Assembly: GCF_014205055.1 (NCBI RefSeq)
Contig: NZ_JACHMS010000001.1
Coordinates: 8,336,501-8,400,500 of the forward strand
DNA: 64,000 bases
Source: Streptomyces luteogriseus
GTDB lineage: Bacteria; Actinomycetota; Actinomycetes; Streptomycetales; Streptomycetaceae
Direction: 5' to 3'
The translations under genes and the position numbers were made by a program. Of this stretch, positions 44,774 through 52,758 are shown piece by piece. Below the pieces are notes generated by a model that was not told the origin of the DNA, did no database searches, and saw only the letters and a list, made by a program, of their open reading frames with translations. Within the stretch, counting starts at the first letter, position 1, and the number at the start of each line of letters is the position of its first letter.

Positions 44774-45781
44774 TCACTCCTCCTGCCGTCGACCGAGCCC
44801 GCGGTCCTCCAGGGGTGCCCGGCCGTCGGCCTCGCCCGCCGTGAGGTGCTCCAGGACCTCGACCAGTTCCTGGCAGGCGCGCTCCACGGAACGCCGTGTG
44901 TAGACCTGCTCGGTGATCACGGCGGACAGGATCAGGGCGGTGAGCGCCATCGCCCCGTTGAAGGCCTGCAGCTTCATCATCACCTCGACGCGGCTGAGCC
45001 GTTCGAACGGCCCCACCCGGTCGGTCGCCGCCACCGTGGTCATGACCGAGGCGAACAGGGCGCATGTCAGGCTGCCGGCCAGCTGGAACCGCAGAGCCGC
45101 CCAGATCAGCAGGGGGTAGACGAGGAACAGCAGACTGACCGAGCTGCGCGCGGCCAGCGGCACGAGGCAGCAGGCGATGACCGCGAGCACCGCGGCCTCC
45201 TTCCAGCGCGACACGGGCAGCGGCAGCCGCACGCGGGCCAGCAGGAGCAGCACCGGCGTCACGATGAGCACGCCCATCGCGTCACCGACCCACCAGGCGA
45301 GCCAGACCGCCCAGAAGCCGGGCCATTCGAGCCTGTCCGTGGCGATCAGGATGCCGGCGCCGGTGGTCGAGCTGATCAGCATGGCGGTGAGCGCGCCCAG
45401 GAACACCAGGGCGAGACCGTCCCGCAGCCGCGCGAGATCGTTCCGGAAGCCGGCTCGGCGCAGCAGCAGGTATCCGGCGACGGGTGCGGCAGTGTTGCCA
45501 GCCAGGACAGCCAGGGCCGAGGGCGTCAGGGCGGTGAGGGACAGGATGACGAAGAAGGCGCCCAGGGCGATCCCGGGCCAGCAGCGCAGTCCGAAGAGCA
45601 GCAGGCAGGCGACCGCGACCCCGGTCGGCGGCCAGATGGGGGTGACGACCGCGCCCTCGACGACCAGCTCCCGCAGCAGTCCCAGCTGGGCCGAGCCGTA
45701 GTAGCAGGCGGCGACGGCCAGCGTCTGCAGAGCGACGACGACCGGCGTACGCGGATCCTGGCTACCCACCACAGCAGCCAT
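44774..45781 (-). CDS. MASE1-domain integral membrane sensor protein without output domain
   Basis: 335 residues with about eight membrane helices (between 20 and 300). MASE1 landmarks: VEGAVVTPIWPPTGVAVACLLLFGLRCWPGIALGAF (about 40-75), GNTAAPVAGYLLLRRAGF, and WWVGDAMGVLIVTPVLLLL. After the last helix only about 40 residues remain, with a short helix RACQELVEVLEHLTAGEADG. MASE1 is usually fused to a histidine kinase, GGDEF or phosphatase. Here the output is missing and a SpoIIE phosphatase is the upstream gene, 51 bp away on the same strand, so they may form a two-piece sensor. Confidence 0.9.
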   Translation of the reverse strand: MAAVVGSQDPRTPVVVALQTLAVAACYYGSAQLGLLRELVVEGAVVTPIWPPTGVAVACLLLFGLRCWPGIALGAFFVILSLTALTPSALAVLAGNTAAPVAGYLLLRRAGFRNDLARLRDGLALVFLGALTAMLISSTTGAGILIATDRLEWPGFWAVWLAWWVGDAMGVLIVTPVLLLLARVRLPLPVSRWKEAAVLAVIACCLVPLAARSSVSLLFLVYPLLIWAALRFQLAGSLTCALFASVMTTVAATDRVGPFERLSRVEVMMKLQAFNGAMALTALILSAVITEQVYTRRSVERACQELVEVLEHLTAGEADGRAPLEDRGLGRRQEE

Positions 45782-45832
45782 GAGACACCGGGGCCGCCGC
45801 GTCGGCGAGGCGGGAGCGGGCGTCCTGCGGCC

Positions 45833-46663
45833 CTATGGCTGAGCGTCCGGCCCGTCGAGGCCGACCACCAGGACGGCCGCGTCGTCGTCGTGCCCCACGC
45901 GCTCGGCCCCCTTGATCACGGCGGCCGCGAGCGCGTCGACGTCCATGCCCGCCACCGCGGCGATGCCCGCGAGCCGCGCCACCTGGTCGAGGCCCTCCTC
46001 CAGCCGCATCGACGGCCCCTCCACCACACCGTCCGTGAGCAGCACGAACATGCTGCCCGTGGTGAGCTCGTAGCGGGTGACCGGGTACGCCGTACCCGCC
46101 TGTACGCCGAGGGGCGGCCCGCCCTCGTCCTCGGCGAGACCGGACTTCCCGTCGGCCGTGGCCCAGACACAGGGCAGATGCCCGGCCCGGGCGCTCTCCA
46201 GTACGCCGGCGCACGGGTCGAGCCGCATGAACGTGCAGGTGGCGAACAGGTCGGAGCTGAGGGACAGCAGCAGATCGTTGGTCCGGGCCAGTACTTCACC
46301 CGGCTCGCTGGTGACCGAGGCCAGCGCCCGCATCGCGGCGCGCACCTGCCCCATGAAGGCGGCGGCCTCGATGTTGTGGCCCTGGACGTCGCCGATGGAC
46401 AGTCCGATCCGGCCGTCGCCCAGCGTGAAGGCGTCGTACCAGTCGCCGCCCACGTTGAGGCCGTGGCACGCGGGCGTGTACCGCACGGCCAGATGCAGAC
46501 GGCGGGCGAGGGGCAGGTCACGCGGCAGCATGCCGCGCTGCAGCGCGATCGCCAGTTCGACCCGGGACCGCTGCATCTCGGCCTGCGCACGCGCCTGAGC
46601 CGTCAGGGCCCCGAGCCTGGTCAGCAGCTCGTCGCCGTCGTCCGTCGTGCCGGTGCGGGACAT
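45833..46663 (-). CDS. Single-domain SpoIIE/PP2C protein phosphatase
   Basis: 276 residues. After a short coiled-coil lead (LLTRLGALTAQARAQAEMQRSRVELAIALQRGMLP), the PP2C/SpoIIE domain covers about 40-265: GLNVGGDWYDAFTLGDGRIGLSIGDVQGHNIEAAAFMGQVRAAMRALA gives both metal-site Asp residues, FATCTFMRLDP, SARAGHLPCVWA and LLTDGVVEG follow, and DDDAAVLVVGLDG closes. No sensor or ATPase module is fused. Typical substrates are phosphorylated STAS proteins. Co-oriented with the MASE1 gene, which may serve as its sensor. Confidence 0.93.
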   Translation of the reverse strand: MSRTGTTDDGDELLTRLGALTAQARAQAEMQRSRVELAIALQRGMLPRDLPLARRLHLAVRYTPACHGLNVGGDWYDAFTLGDGRIGLSIGDVQGHNIEAAAFMGQVRAAMRALASVTSEPGEVLARTNDLLLSLSSDLFATCTFMRLDPCAGVLESARAGHLPCVWATADGKSGLAEDEGGPPLGVQAGTAYPVTRYELTTGSMFVLLTDGVVEGPSMRLEEGLDQVARLAGIAAVAGMDVDALAAAVIKGAERVGHDDDAAVLVVGLDGPDAQP

Positions 46664-46768
46664 GGATCACTCCGGCGAGGATGGCCACGGTAGGTGACGA
46701 CCCGCGAGGTCACATCACCCGATTTACGTCCATAGGATGATACTCAGGCGAAGGCATCCGCGACGACT

Positions 46769-47593
46769 TCACGCTCCTCGGAGGTTCTCGCCGCCGCCCT
46801 CACGCTCCTCCGCGGAATCCGTACGACGCCCCACCGACGCCAGTACGAACGTCACGCTGATCAGCAGTGCCCAGGCCCCGAACTTCTCCACGCCCACCGG
46901 CTCCCAGCCGTGCTCCTGATACGGGTAGCGCCAGGCGCCGGCCAGGGTCGCCAGGTTCTCCGCCACCCACAGGAAGAACCCGATCAGCGTGAACGACAGC
47001 GCCAGCGGCATCCGCCGGCGCACCCCTCGCACCGTGAACCGCACCGACGTTCCGAGCGTGACGACCCCGAGCAGCCCGGCCAGCACCCAGCGCGCGTCGG
47101 GCAGCCAGTGGTGGCTGAAGAAGTTGACGTATATGGCGGCGGCGACCAAAGCCGTCGCGCGCGGCCGGTAGCGCACGAGCCCGAGATCGAACAGGTGCCA
47201 GGCCCGGCAGACGTAGCTGCCCACGGCCGCGTACAGGAACCCGCCGTACAACGGGACGCCCGCGAACTTCAGTACGGCCGGCTCCGGATAGCTCCAGGAA
47301 CCGAGCGACACCTTCACCAGCTCGAAGGCGAGGCCGATGGCATGGCAGACCGCGATGACGGCGACGTCCCGGCCGTTCTCCCAGCCGCGGGCCCAGAACA
47401 CCAGCGTGAGCAGCACACCGTAGACGACCAGCAGGTCGTAGCGCGCCACGGGCAGGTCGGGCAGCAGCGTGGAGACGGCCACGCCGGACAGCAGGGCGAT
47501 GGCGAAGGCGCAGGCCCGCGTCTGTGTCCAGGCGAACGCGAGCAGCTGGCGAATCGGTGTGGCCAGGGGGCCGGTGAGGCTGGCAGGGATCAT
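46769..47593 (-). CDS. DUF817 family integral membrane protein
   Basis: 274 residues with about eight membrane helices. DUF817 landmarks: QLLAFAWTQTRACAFAIALL near 16-35, YDLLVVYGVLLTLVFWARGWENGRDVAVIAVCHAIGLAFELVKVSLGSWSYPEPA, YVCRAWHLFDL, NFFSHHWLPDARW, and GFFLWVAENLATLAGAWRYPYQEHGWEPV. The function of the family is unknown; it is conserved in many bacteria. Follows the genes at 47621 and 48254 on the same strand at short distance, so probably the last gene of a PiT transporter operon. Confidence 0.9.
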   Translation of the reverse strand: MIPASLTGPLATPIRQLLAFAWTQTRACAFAIALLSGVAVSTLLPDLPVARYDLLVVYGVLLTLVFWARGWENGRDVAVIAVCHAIGLAFELVKVSLGSWSYPEPAVLKFAGVPLYGGFLYAAVGSYVCRAWHLFDLGLVRYRPRATALVAAAIYVNFFSHHWLPDARWVLAGLLGVVTLGTSVRFTVRGVRRRMPLALSFTLIGFFLWVAENLATLAGAWRYPYQEHGWEPVGVEKFGAWALLISVTFVLASVGRRTDSAEEREGGGENLRGA

Positions 47594-47620
47594 GGTGCCC
47601 TGTAGGACGACCCCGTCCGC

Positions 47621-48235
47621 TCAACGGTTGCAGCGAAACTCCCTGCTCGGAGCCCCGCCGTCCGTCCCGTCCCGCGCCTGGGCCACGGCCTCCCGCAACA
47701 ACCCCGACAGCCGCTGATCGGCGTCCGGGGCGCCGCACAGCACGCCGAGCGCCTGCTCGAGGTGACGGCGCCCCGGCCCACGCCACCACAGCAGATCGGT
47801 GATCCTGGCCGCCGGGCCGGCCGCGGGCGTGTGGGCGAGTTTCTGCGCCCTCCCGCGGCACGCACGGCCGTGCCGCGCCAGCCGCCGTGACGCGGGACGC
47901 ACCAGGCGTGCCGCGTCCACGACCGCGCCGACGAGCAGCGGCGCGGAGTCACGGCCCGCGGGGCGGGCGTCGGCGAGGTCGGCGGCCAGCGGCCACAGGG
48001 CGTGCCGGGCGTCGTCACCGACGCTGTCGTTGACCACCCGGGCCAAGGCCGCGAGCGCCGGATGCGTGCCGGCCGGACTGTCGGTGAAGCGGCCGCAGGA
48101 CAGCAGAGCGGCGGCCTCCATCAGACAGGCGCCGTCGTCCGGGTGCAGATGGGCGAAACGCCCGGGCACCGGAAGGCCGTCCGGGACTCCGGCGGGGGAC
48201 TCCACGGACGCCCCGCGGCCGGGAAGAGCGGTCAT
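47621..48235 (-). CDS. Conserved hypothetical protein between PiT transporter and DUF817 genes
   Basis: 204 residues, Ala/Arg/Gly-rich and mainly helical: MEAAALLSCGRFTD, HPALAALARVVNDSVGDDARHALWPLAADLADA, APLLVGAVVDAARLV, RRHLEQALGVLCGA and LLREAVAQARDG. No motif recognised, no signal peptide. The sequence is typical of Streptomyces genes that follow other genes closely: 18 bp after the PiT transporter and 27 bp before the DUF817 gene. Role unknown, possibly a cytoplasmic partner. Confidence 0.7.
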   Translation of the reverse strand: MTALPGRGASVESPAGVPDGLPVPGRFAHLHPDDGACLMEAAALLSCGRFTDSPAGTHPALAALARVVNDSVGDDARHALWPLAADLADARPAGRDSAPLLVGAVVDAARLVRPASRRLARHGRACRGRAQKLAHTPAAGPAARITDLLWWRGPGRRHLEQALGVLCGAPDADQRLSGLLREAVAQARDGTDGGAPSREFRCNR

Positions 48236-48253
48236 GGACGCCTCCGGCTGTGA

Positions 48254-49252
48254 TCACAGACCGGTGGCGGCGTGCAGCAGGAGATAGAGCGCCGCCGCCG
48301 GGATCCCCGCGCCGGGGAACGTGAGGATCCAGGCGGTACCGATCGAACGAGCCACCTGCCAGCGTACGTCGGAGAAGCGCCGGGTGGCACCGGCGCCCAG
48401 AATGGCCGCGGTGATTGTCTGCGTGGTGGAGATCGGCGCCTTCACCAGGAACGCGGTCGTGTAGAGGACGGCCGCGGCAGCGGTCTCGGCGGCGAACCCG
48501 CGCGGCGGATCGAGGTGCACGATGCGCCGCCCCAAGGTGGTGATGATGCGCCGCCCGCCGGTGTACGTGCCGGCGGCCATGGCGGCCGCCACGGCGGCGA
48601 TCACCCACACCGGCACGGAGAAGTCGTCCTGCCAGCCGGCCGTGACCAGCGCCAGCACGATGACACCCATGGTCTTCTGCGCGTCCTGCAACCCGTGCCC
48701 CAGTGCCATGGCGGCGGCGGAGACGGTCTGCGCCAAACGGAAGCGCCGCACCACGCGCCGGGGTGTCGAACGGCGGAACACCCACAGGATGCCCGTGTGC
48801 AACAGGTACCCGAGGGCCATGCCCACCAGCGGGGACAGCAGCATCGGCAGGATGACCTTGTCCAGGATCCCCGACCAGTGCACCGTGGCGGACGCGGCGA
48901 GTGCGGCACCGACCAGCCCGCCGATCAGGGCGTGCGAGGACGAGGTGGGCAGCCCCCGCCACCAGGTGAAGACGTTCCACCCGATGGCGCCGAGGAGCGC
49001 GCACAGGACGAGCAACAGCCCTGAGGTCGCCTCGGGCGCCCCGATGATGCCGCTGCCGACGGTCTGGGCGACGCCGGTACCCAGGAAGGCGCCGCAGAAG
49101 TTCATCACCGCCGCCATGGCCAGTGCCACGCGTGGCGTCAGGGCTCTGGTGGAGATGGAGGTGGCGATCGCGTTCGCGGCGTCGTGGAAGCCGTTGGTGA
49201 AGTCGAAGGTGAGCCCCACGATGATGATCAGCACCACGAGAGTGAGCTCCAT
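48254..49252 (-). CDS. pitH: PiT-family low-affinity inorganic phosphate transporter
   Basis: 332 residues, about ten membrane helices. Signature repeats of the PiT family: GLTFDFTNGFHDAANAIATSISTRALTPRVALAMAAVMNFCGAFLG (about 15-60) and GANDAQ-like inverted half HGLQDAQKTMGVIVLALV, then SSHALIGGLVGAALA. Ends with ALYLLLHAATGL. It moves phosphate with a cation, usually as constitutive low-affinity uptake. A DUF47 partner (as in pitH operons) is not present; instead an unknown gene and a DUF817 gene follow. Symbol by analogy. Confidence 0.93.
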   Translation of the reverse strand: MELTLVVLIIIVGLTFDFTNGFHDAANAIATSISTRALTPRVALAMAAVMNFCGAFLGTGVAQTVGSGIIGAPEATSGLLLVLCALLGAIGWNVFTWWRGLPTSSSHALIGGLVGAALAASATVHWSGILDKVILPMLLSPLVGMALGYLLHTGILWVFRRSTPRRVVRRFRLAQTVSAAAMALGHGLQDAQKTMGVIVLALVTAGWQDDFSVPVWVIAAVAAAMAAGTYTGGRRIITTLGRRIVHLDPPRGFAAETAAAAVLYTTAFLVKAPISTTQTITAAILGAGATRRFSDVRWQVARSIGTAWILTFPGAGIPAAALYLLLHAATGL

Positions 49253-49390
49253 GCCTGATCACCTTTCGACGCGCGGCCGCTCGGTTCCATCGTGCGCTCA
49301 ACGAGAGGAGCGGGCCGTGCGGCACGCCACGTGGGGCGGGTGGTTCGAGGGAACCCCTGAGACGCGGACATGCCGTTCTACGGTGTCCTG

Positions 49391-49990
49391 ATGCGATCTG
49401 TTCCTCTCTGGGCGCTGGTGTCATCCGGGTGCGCGCCGGTCTTCCTGAGCATGGGCTGGCTGGTGGCGGCGTCCCTGCAGGGCTCGCCCTACGACCCCGC
49501 CGCCCAGACGATCAGCGTCCTTGCGGCTCCCGGAAACTCCGGGTCCTGGGTGATGACGGCGGCGTTCATCGCATTGGGTCTCTGTCACCTGCTGACCGCC
49601 TGGGGCCTGCGCCCGGCCGCCACCGCGGGGCGGATGGCCCTGGCGGCCGGCGGTGTGGCGGCACTCACCGTGGCCATGGTCCCGGCCCCGAGCAGCGGCG
49701 GCTCGCCGAGTCACGGTTCCGTGACCACCGTGGGCTTCGCCGTCCTCACGGCATGGCCCGTCCTGGCGGCCAGGGCCGGTACCGCCGCGCCCTGGGCCCT
49801 GCGCCCCCTCCCGTCCCTGGGGGCCACGTCGGTCATGGCGGTCGGCGCGGCCTGGTTCCTGATCGAGTTGCACCTCCATGGCGCGGCCGGCGTGGCCGAG
49901 CGCGCCGTGACGACCCTCCAGTCGGTCTGGCCCTTCGTGGTCGTCCTCTCCTGTCTGGGCGGATCCCTGCGCGACGGGTGTCCGAACTGA
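49391..49990 (+). CDS. DUF998 family membrane protein
   Basis: 199 residues from the ATG at 49391 (another at 49370 is possible). About six membrane helices. DUF998 pattern: LWALVSSGCAPVFLSMGWLVAASLQGSPYDPAAQTISVLAAPG with the conserved Pro-Tyr-Asp pattern, SWVMTAAFIALGLCHLLTAWGL, VAALTVAMVPAPSSGGSPSHG and LQSVWPFVVVLSCLG. The family is of unknown function. Single gene upstream of the GH64 gene on the same strand. Confidence 0.88.
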   Translation: MRSVPLWALVSSGCAPVFLSMGWLVAASLQGSPYDPAAQTISVLAAPGNSGSWVMTAAFIALGLCHLLTAWGLRPAATAGRMALAAGGVAALTVAMVPAPSSGGSPSHGSVTTVGFAVLTAWPVLAARAGTAAPWALRPLPSLGATSVMAVGAAWFLIELHLHGAAGVAERAVTTLQSVWPFVVVLSCLGGSLRDGCPN

Positions 49991-50008
49991 CCGAACGCTG
50001 CGTGTCTG

Positions 50009-50035
50009 TTGACAGGTACGGACCAAGGCGTGACG
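50009..50035 (+). promoter_or_regulatory. Candidate promoter of the GH64 gene
   Basis: TTGACA at 50009-50014 is a consensus -35. A weak -10 (TGACGCT region, 50031-50037) lies at normal spacing and runs into the operator palindrome, which would then cover the start site. Confidence 0.45.
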
Positions 50036-50051
50036 CTGAGAGCGCTCTCAG
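50036..50051. promoter_or_regulatory. LacI-family operator CTGAGAGCGCTCTCAG
   Basis: Perfect 16-bp palindrome 34 bp before the GH64 start codon. Its 14-bp core is identical to that of the site at 39648-39663. The position just downstream of a TTGACA element fits repression by blocking transcription. Confidence 0.88.
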
Positions 50052-50084
50052 AATTTCGGCCAACTGTCGAACGGAGGCAAGAGC

Positions 50085-51290
50085 GTGTTGCGAACTCTCA
50101 GGCGCCGGGCCACGGCCGCGGGGCTGTCCCTCGCCACGGTCCTCGCCGGCTCCCTGCTGGCGACCGGAACGGGTGCGCCGGCCGCTGCCGCCGTGCCGGC
50201 GACGATCCCTCTGAAAATCACCAACAATTCGGCCCGCGGCGAGCAGCTGTACATCTACAACCTCGGCACGGAACTCTCGACCGGACGGCAGGGCTGGGCC
50301 GACGCGGGCGGCGCGTTCCACCCCTGGCCGGCGGGTGGTAATCCGCCGACTCCCGCCCCCGACGCCTCGATCCCGGGCCCGGCGGCAGGGCAGTCGACCA
50401 CGATCCGCATGCCCAAGTTCTCCGGCCGCGTGTACTTCTCCTACGGTCAGAAGCTGGTCTTCAAGCTGACCACCGGAGGCCTGGTCCAGCCCGCCGTGCA
50501 GAACCCGACCGACCCCAACCGCAACATCCTCTTCAACTGGTCGGAGTACACGCTCAACGACTCGGGCCTGTGGATCAACAGCACCCAGGTCGACATGTTC
50601 TCCGCTCCCTACGCGGTGGGAGTGCAGCGGGCCGACGGCAGCACCGCGAGCACCGGCCGGCTCAAGCCCGGCGGATACAACGGCTTCTTCAACGCCCTCA
50701 GGGGTCAGCCGGGCGGCTGGGCGAACCTGATCCAGACCCGATCCGACGGCACCGTACTGCGCGCGCTGTCACCGCTGTACGGCCTGGAGACCGGTGCCCT
50801 GCCGGGCACCGTCATGGACGACTACATCAACCGCGTCTGGCAGAAGTACTCCACCTCGACCCTGACGGTCACCCCGTTCGCCGACCAGCCCGGCACCAAG
50901 TACTTCGGCCGGGTCTCCGGTGGCGTCATGAACTTCACCAACAGTGCCGGGGCCGTCGTCACCAGCTTCCAGAAGCCGGACGCCTCCTCCGTCTTCGGCT
51001 GCCACGGGAGGCTCGACGCCCCCAACGACCAGGTGCGCGGCCCGATCTCGCGCACCCTGTGCGCCGGCTTCAACCGGTCCACACTGCTGGTCAACCCCAA
51101 CCAGCCCGACGCCGGTGCGACCGACTTCTACAAGGACGACGTCACCAACCACTACGCCCGCAAGATCCACACCCAGATGGCGGACGGGAAGGCGTACGCC
51201 TTCGCCTTCGACGACGTCGGCCACCATGAATCACTCGTCCACGACGGAAACCCCCGCCAGGCCTACCTTACGCTCGAACCGCTCAACTGA
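50085..51290 (+). CDS. Secreted GH64 beta-1,3-glucanase (laminaripentaose-producing type)
   Basis: 401 residues from the GTG at 50085 (GGAGG upstream). Signal peptide about 1-36 (RRRATAAGLSLATVLAGSLLATG, cleavage after AAAA). Thaumatin-like GH64 fold: TIPLKITNNSARGEQLYIYNLGT, AGQSTTIRMPKFSGRVYFSYGQKLVFKL, catalytic Glu in LFNWSEYT and catalytic Asp in INSTQVDMFSAPY as in Streptomyces matensis LPHase, then SVFGCHGRLDAPND and CAGFNRSTLL. It cuts beta-1,3-glucan (laminarin, fungal wall) to pentasaccharides. No carbohydrate-binding module is fused. A strong intrinsic terminator follows. Controlled by the operator at 50036. Confidence 0.97.
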   Translation: MLRTLRRRATAAGLSLATVLAGSLLATGTGAPAAAAVPATIPLKITNNSARGEQLYIYNLGTELSTGRQGWADAGGAFHPWPAGGNPPTPAPDASIPGPAAGQSTTIRMPKFSGRVYFSYGQKLVFKLTTGGLVQPAVQNPTDPNRNILFNWSEYTLNDSGLWINSTQVDMFSAPYAVGVQRADGSTASTGRLKPGGYNGFFNALRGQPGGWANLIQTRSDGTVLRALSPLYGLETGALPGTVMDDYINRVWQKYSTSTLTVTPFADQPGTKYFGRVSGGVMNFTNSAGAVVTSFQKPDASSVFGCHGRLDAPNDQVRGPISRTLCAGFNRSTLLVNPNQPDAGATDFYKDDVTNHYARKIHTQMADGKAYAFAFDDVGHHESLVHDGNPRQAYLTLEPLN

Positions 51291-51304
51291 CCGGCCTTCC
51301 GCAC

Positions 51305-51344
51305 GCCGTCGGCACCTCGACCGGATCGAGGTGCCGACGGCTTT
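51305..51344 (+). terminator. Intrinsic terminator after the GH64 gene
   Basis: Perfect 16-bp arms GCCGTCGGCACCTCGA (51305-51320) and TCGAGGTGCCGACGGC (51326-51341), 5-nt loop, then TTT. One of the clearest terminators in the window. Confidence 0.95.
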
Positions 51345-51560
51345 GTCGTACTGACCTGCGCGCTGCTCCCAAAACGATGTGCGAGGCGGGAAGTTGGCCA
51401 TTCATCAGTTTCGGAATCAAATACAACTTTGCGAAGTCTTGGTGTAGTTGGGCTGCCGATTACGTGAGCCTCGTGGGCATCACGCGGTGACCACAACCCC
51501 TGCCGGAACAAGGGGCATTGTGGTCACTTTCCCCCCACGGAACGGTGAGAGGCACCAACG

Positions 51561-52232
51561 ATGACGATGAACCACGCCCTGCGGTACGGCAGCCGCACCC
51601 TCGCGTTGACGGCGACCGCACTCGGGGTGATCGCGACGGCCGTGCCGGCCGCGGCCGAGGAACAGCCCACCGCGGAGCAGATCATGGCCGACTGCGCTTC
51701 CGGCGAAGGGAAGTGCAGTTTCAATTCCCCCGAGCTCGGCAAGGCCTACCTCGGTGAGCCCCGTCAGGTTTCCGAACTGCTCTTCAACTGCACCGATTCA
51801 CCCGCCTCCCAGTCGATGTCATGGGCCGACACCGTGGGCTCCTCCCATTCGGTGGGCGGCTCGGTCACCGTGGGAGGCGGCATCGAGGGCATCATCACCG
51901 CCAGTGTGACCGCGACGTACAACTACACTTGGCAGAGCTCGCACACGGAGACCAGTTCCTTCACCGTGTCCGTGAAGCCGGGAGAAGTGGGCTGGATCTC
52001 CCGTGCCCAGGTGATGCGGCAGATATCCGGCACGTGGCAGACCCACTACGACGACCCCAAGTGGGGCCACTACTACTGGTTCGTGCCCGACACCGTCACC
52101 GGTCCGGCGCCGAACGGCACCGACGGCAAGCACAGTGCGGTCGTGGTCAAGTCCCGCAAGATGACGGCGGACGAGAAGAAGCTGTGCGACGGCGGGTCCA
52201 CGGAGAACAAGGTCTTCACCCGCAGCCGCTGA
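51561..52232 (+). CDS. Secreted protein with aerolysin/ETX-MTX2-like repeat pattern
   Basis: 223 residues with a signal peptide (about 1-32, SRTLALTATALGVIATAVPAAAE). Residues 75-165 alternate Ser/Thr/Val in long strands: SWADTVGSSHSVGGSVTVGGG, IITASVTATYNYTWQSSHTETSSFTVSVKPGEVGWI, QVMRQISGTWQTHYDD. This is the look of the amphipathic insertion region of aerolysin/ETX-MTX2-type pore-forming proteins. Two Cys pairs (DCASGEGKC, and FNCT with LCDGG) may form disulfides. The C-terminus is VFTRSR. Function is unknown; pore formation is an inference. ATG at 51561 or 51567 and no clear ribosome site. A hairpin follows. Confidence 0.65.
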   Translation: MTMNHALRYGSRTLALTATALGVIATAVPAAAEEQPTAEQIMADCASGEGKCSFNSPELGKAYLGEPRQVSELLFNCTDSPASQSMSWADTVGSSHSVGGSVTVGGGIEGIITASVTATYNYTWQSSHTETSSFTVSVKPGEVGWISRAQVMRQISGTWQTHYDDPKWGHYYWFVPDTVTGPAPNGTDGKHSAVVVKSRKMTADEKKLCDGGSTENKVFTRSR

Positions 52233-52261
52233 GCCGGCCCCGCGTTGGCGGTGGGGCCGGC
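52233..52261 (+). terminator. Hairpin after the secreted aerolysin-like protein gene
   Basis: Perfect 9-bp arms GCCGGCCCC (52233-52241) and GGGGCCGGC (52253-52261) with an 11-nt loop directly after the stop codon. Confidence 0.7.
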
Positions 52262-52266
52262 CGTGG

Positions 52267-52508
52267 CTACTTCGGGTCGCGGTCGAAGAGCGACTTGGAC
52301 CAGAGGTAGCCGAGCGCGGCCAGCCCCACACACCAGGCCACGGCGAGCCATCCGTCGTGACCGATCCCGGTGCCCAGCAGCAGGCCGCGCAGGGTCTCGA
52401 TGGCCGGGGTGAAGGGCTGGTACTCGGCGATCGGCCGGAACCAGCCCGGCATCGCGTCGACCGGCACGAAGGCGCTGGACAACAGCGGCAGGATCTCAGC
52501 GGCATCAC
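52267..52508 (-). pseudogene. 3' remnant of an ABC-2 (DrrB-type) permease gene
   Basis: The last 75 or so codons of a DrrB-type drug-export permease are intact: ILPLLSSAFVPVDAMPGWF, RPIAEYQPFTPAIETLRGLLLG, GWLAVAWCVGLAALGYLWSKSLF and a normal stop. Upstream of ILPLL the sequence becomes unrelated (GSSRGHDPQESQSACDAAE), so five of the six membrane helices are missing, and no ATP-binding partner gene is near. The breakpoint lies at about 52508, next to a 250-bp stretch with an unusual 30-bp palindrome. It cannot encode a working transporter. Confidence 0.85.
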
Positions 52509-52636
52509 AGGCGCTCTGGCTCTCCTGCGGGTCGTGACCTCGCGATGAGCCCTCCTGCCTGGATAAACGTGATGGTGGCATCCTGAGGCAAGGTGGCGTC
52601 GTCGTCCTGGTGACGCTCATGGGGGCGTGAGATGGT

Positions 52637-52666
52637 GCCATGTGGCACCACGTGGTGCCACATGGC
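52637..52666. repeat. Perfect 30-bp palindrome
   Basis: GCCATGTGGCACCAC (52637-52651) is followed at once by its exact reverse complement GTGGTGCCACATGGC (52652-52666). No loop is present. TGGTGCCA/TGGCACCA units recur three times at a 10-12 bp rhythm. It lies between the dead permease and the Fic-associated gene, on neither side close to a T-run. Confidence 0.9.
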
Positions 52667-52758
52667 GGTGGGAGGGCACGCTGATCGGCCCCGCCGGGTG
52701 GTGCTCGCCCGGCGGGGCCGAATGCGGAACGGTCGCGGGGCAGGGGGCCGCGGCGGCG

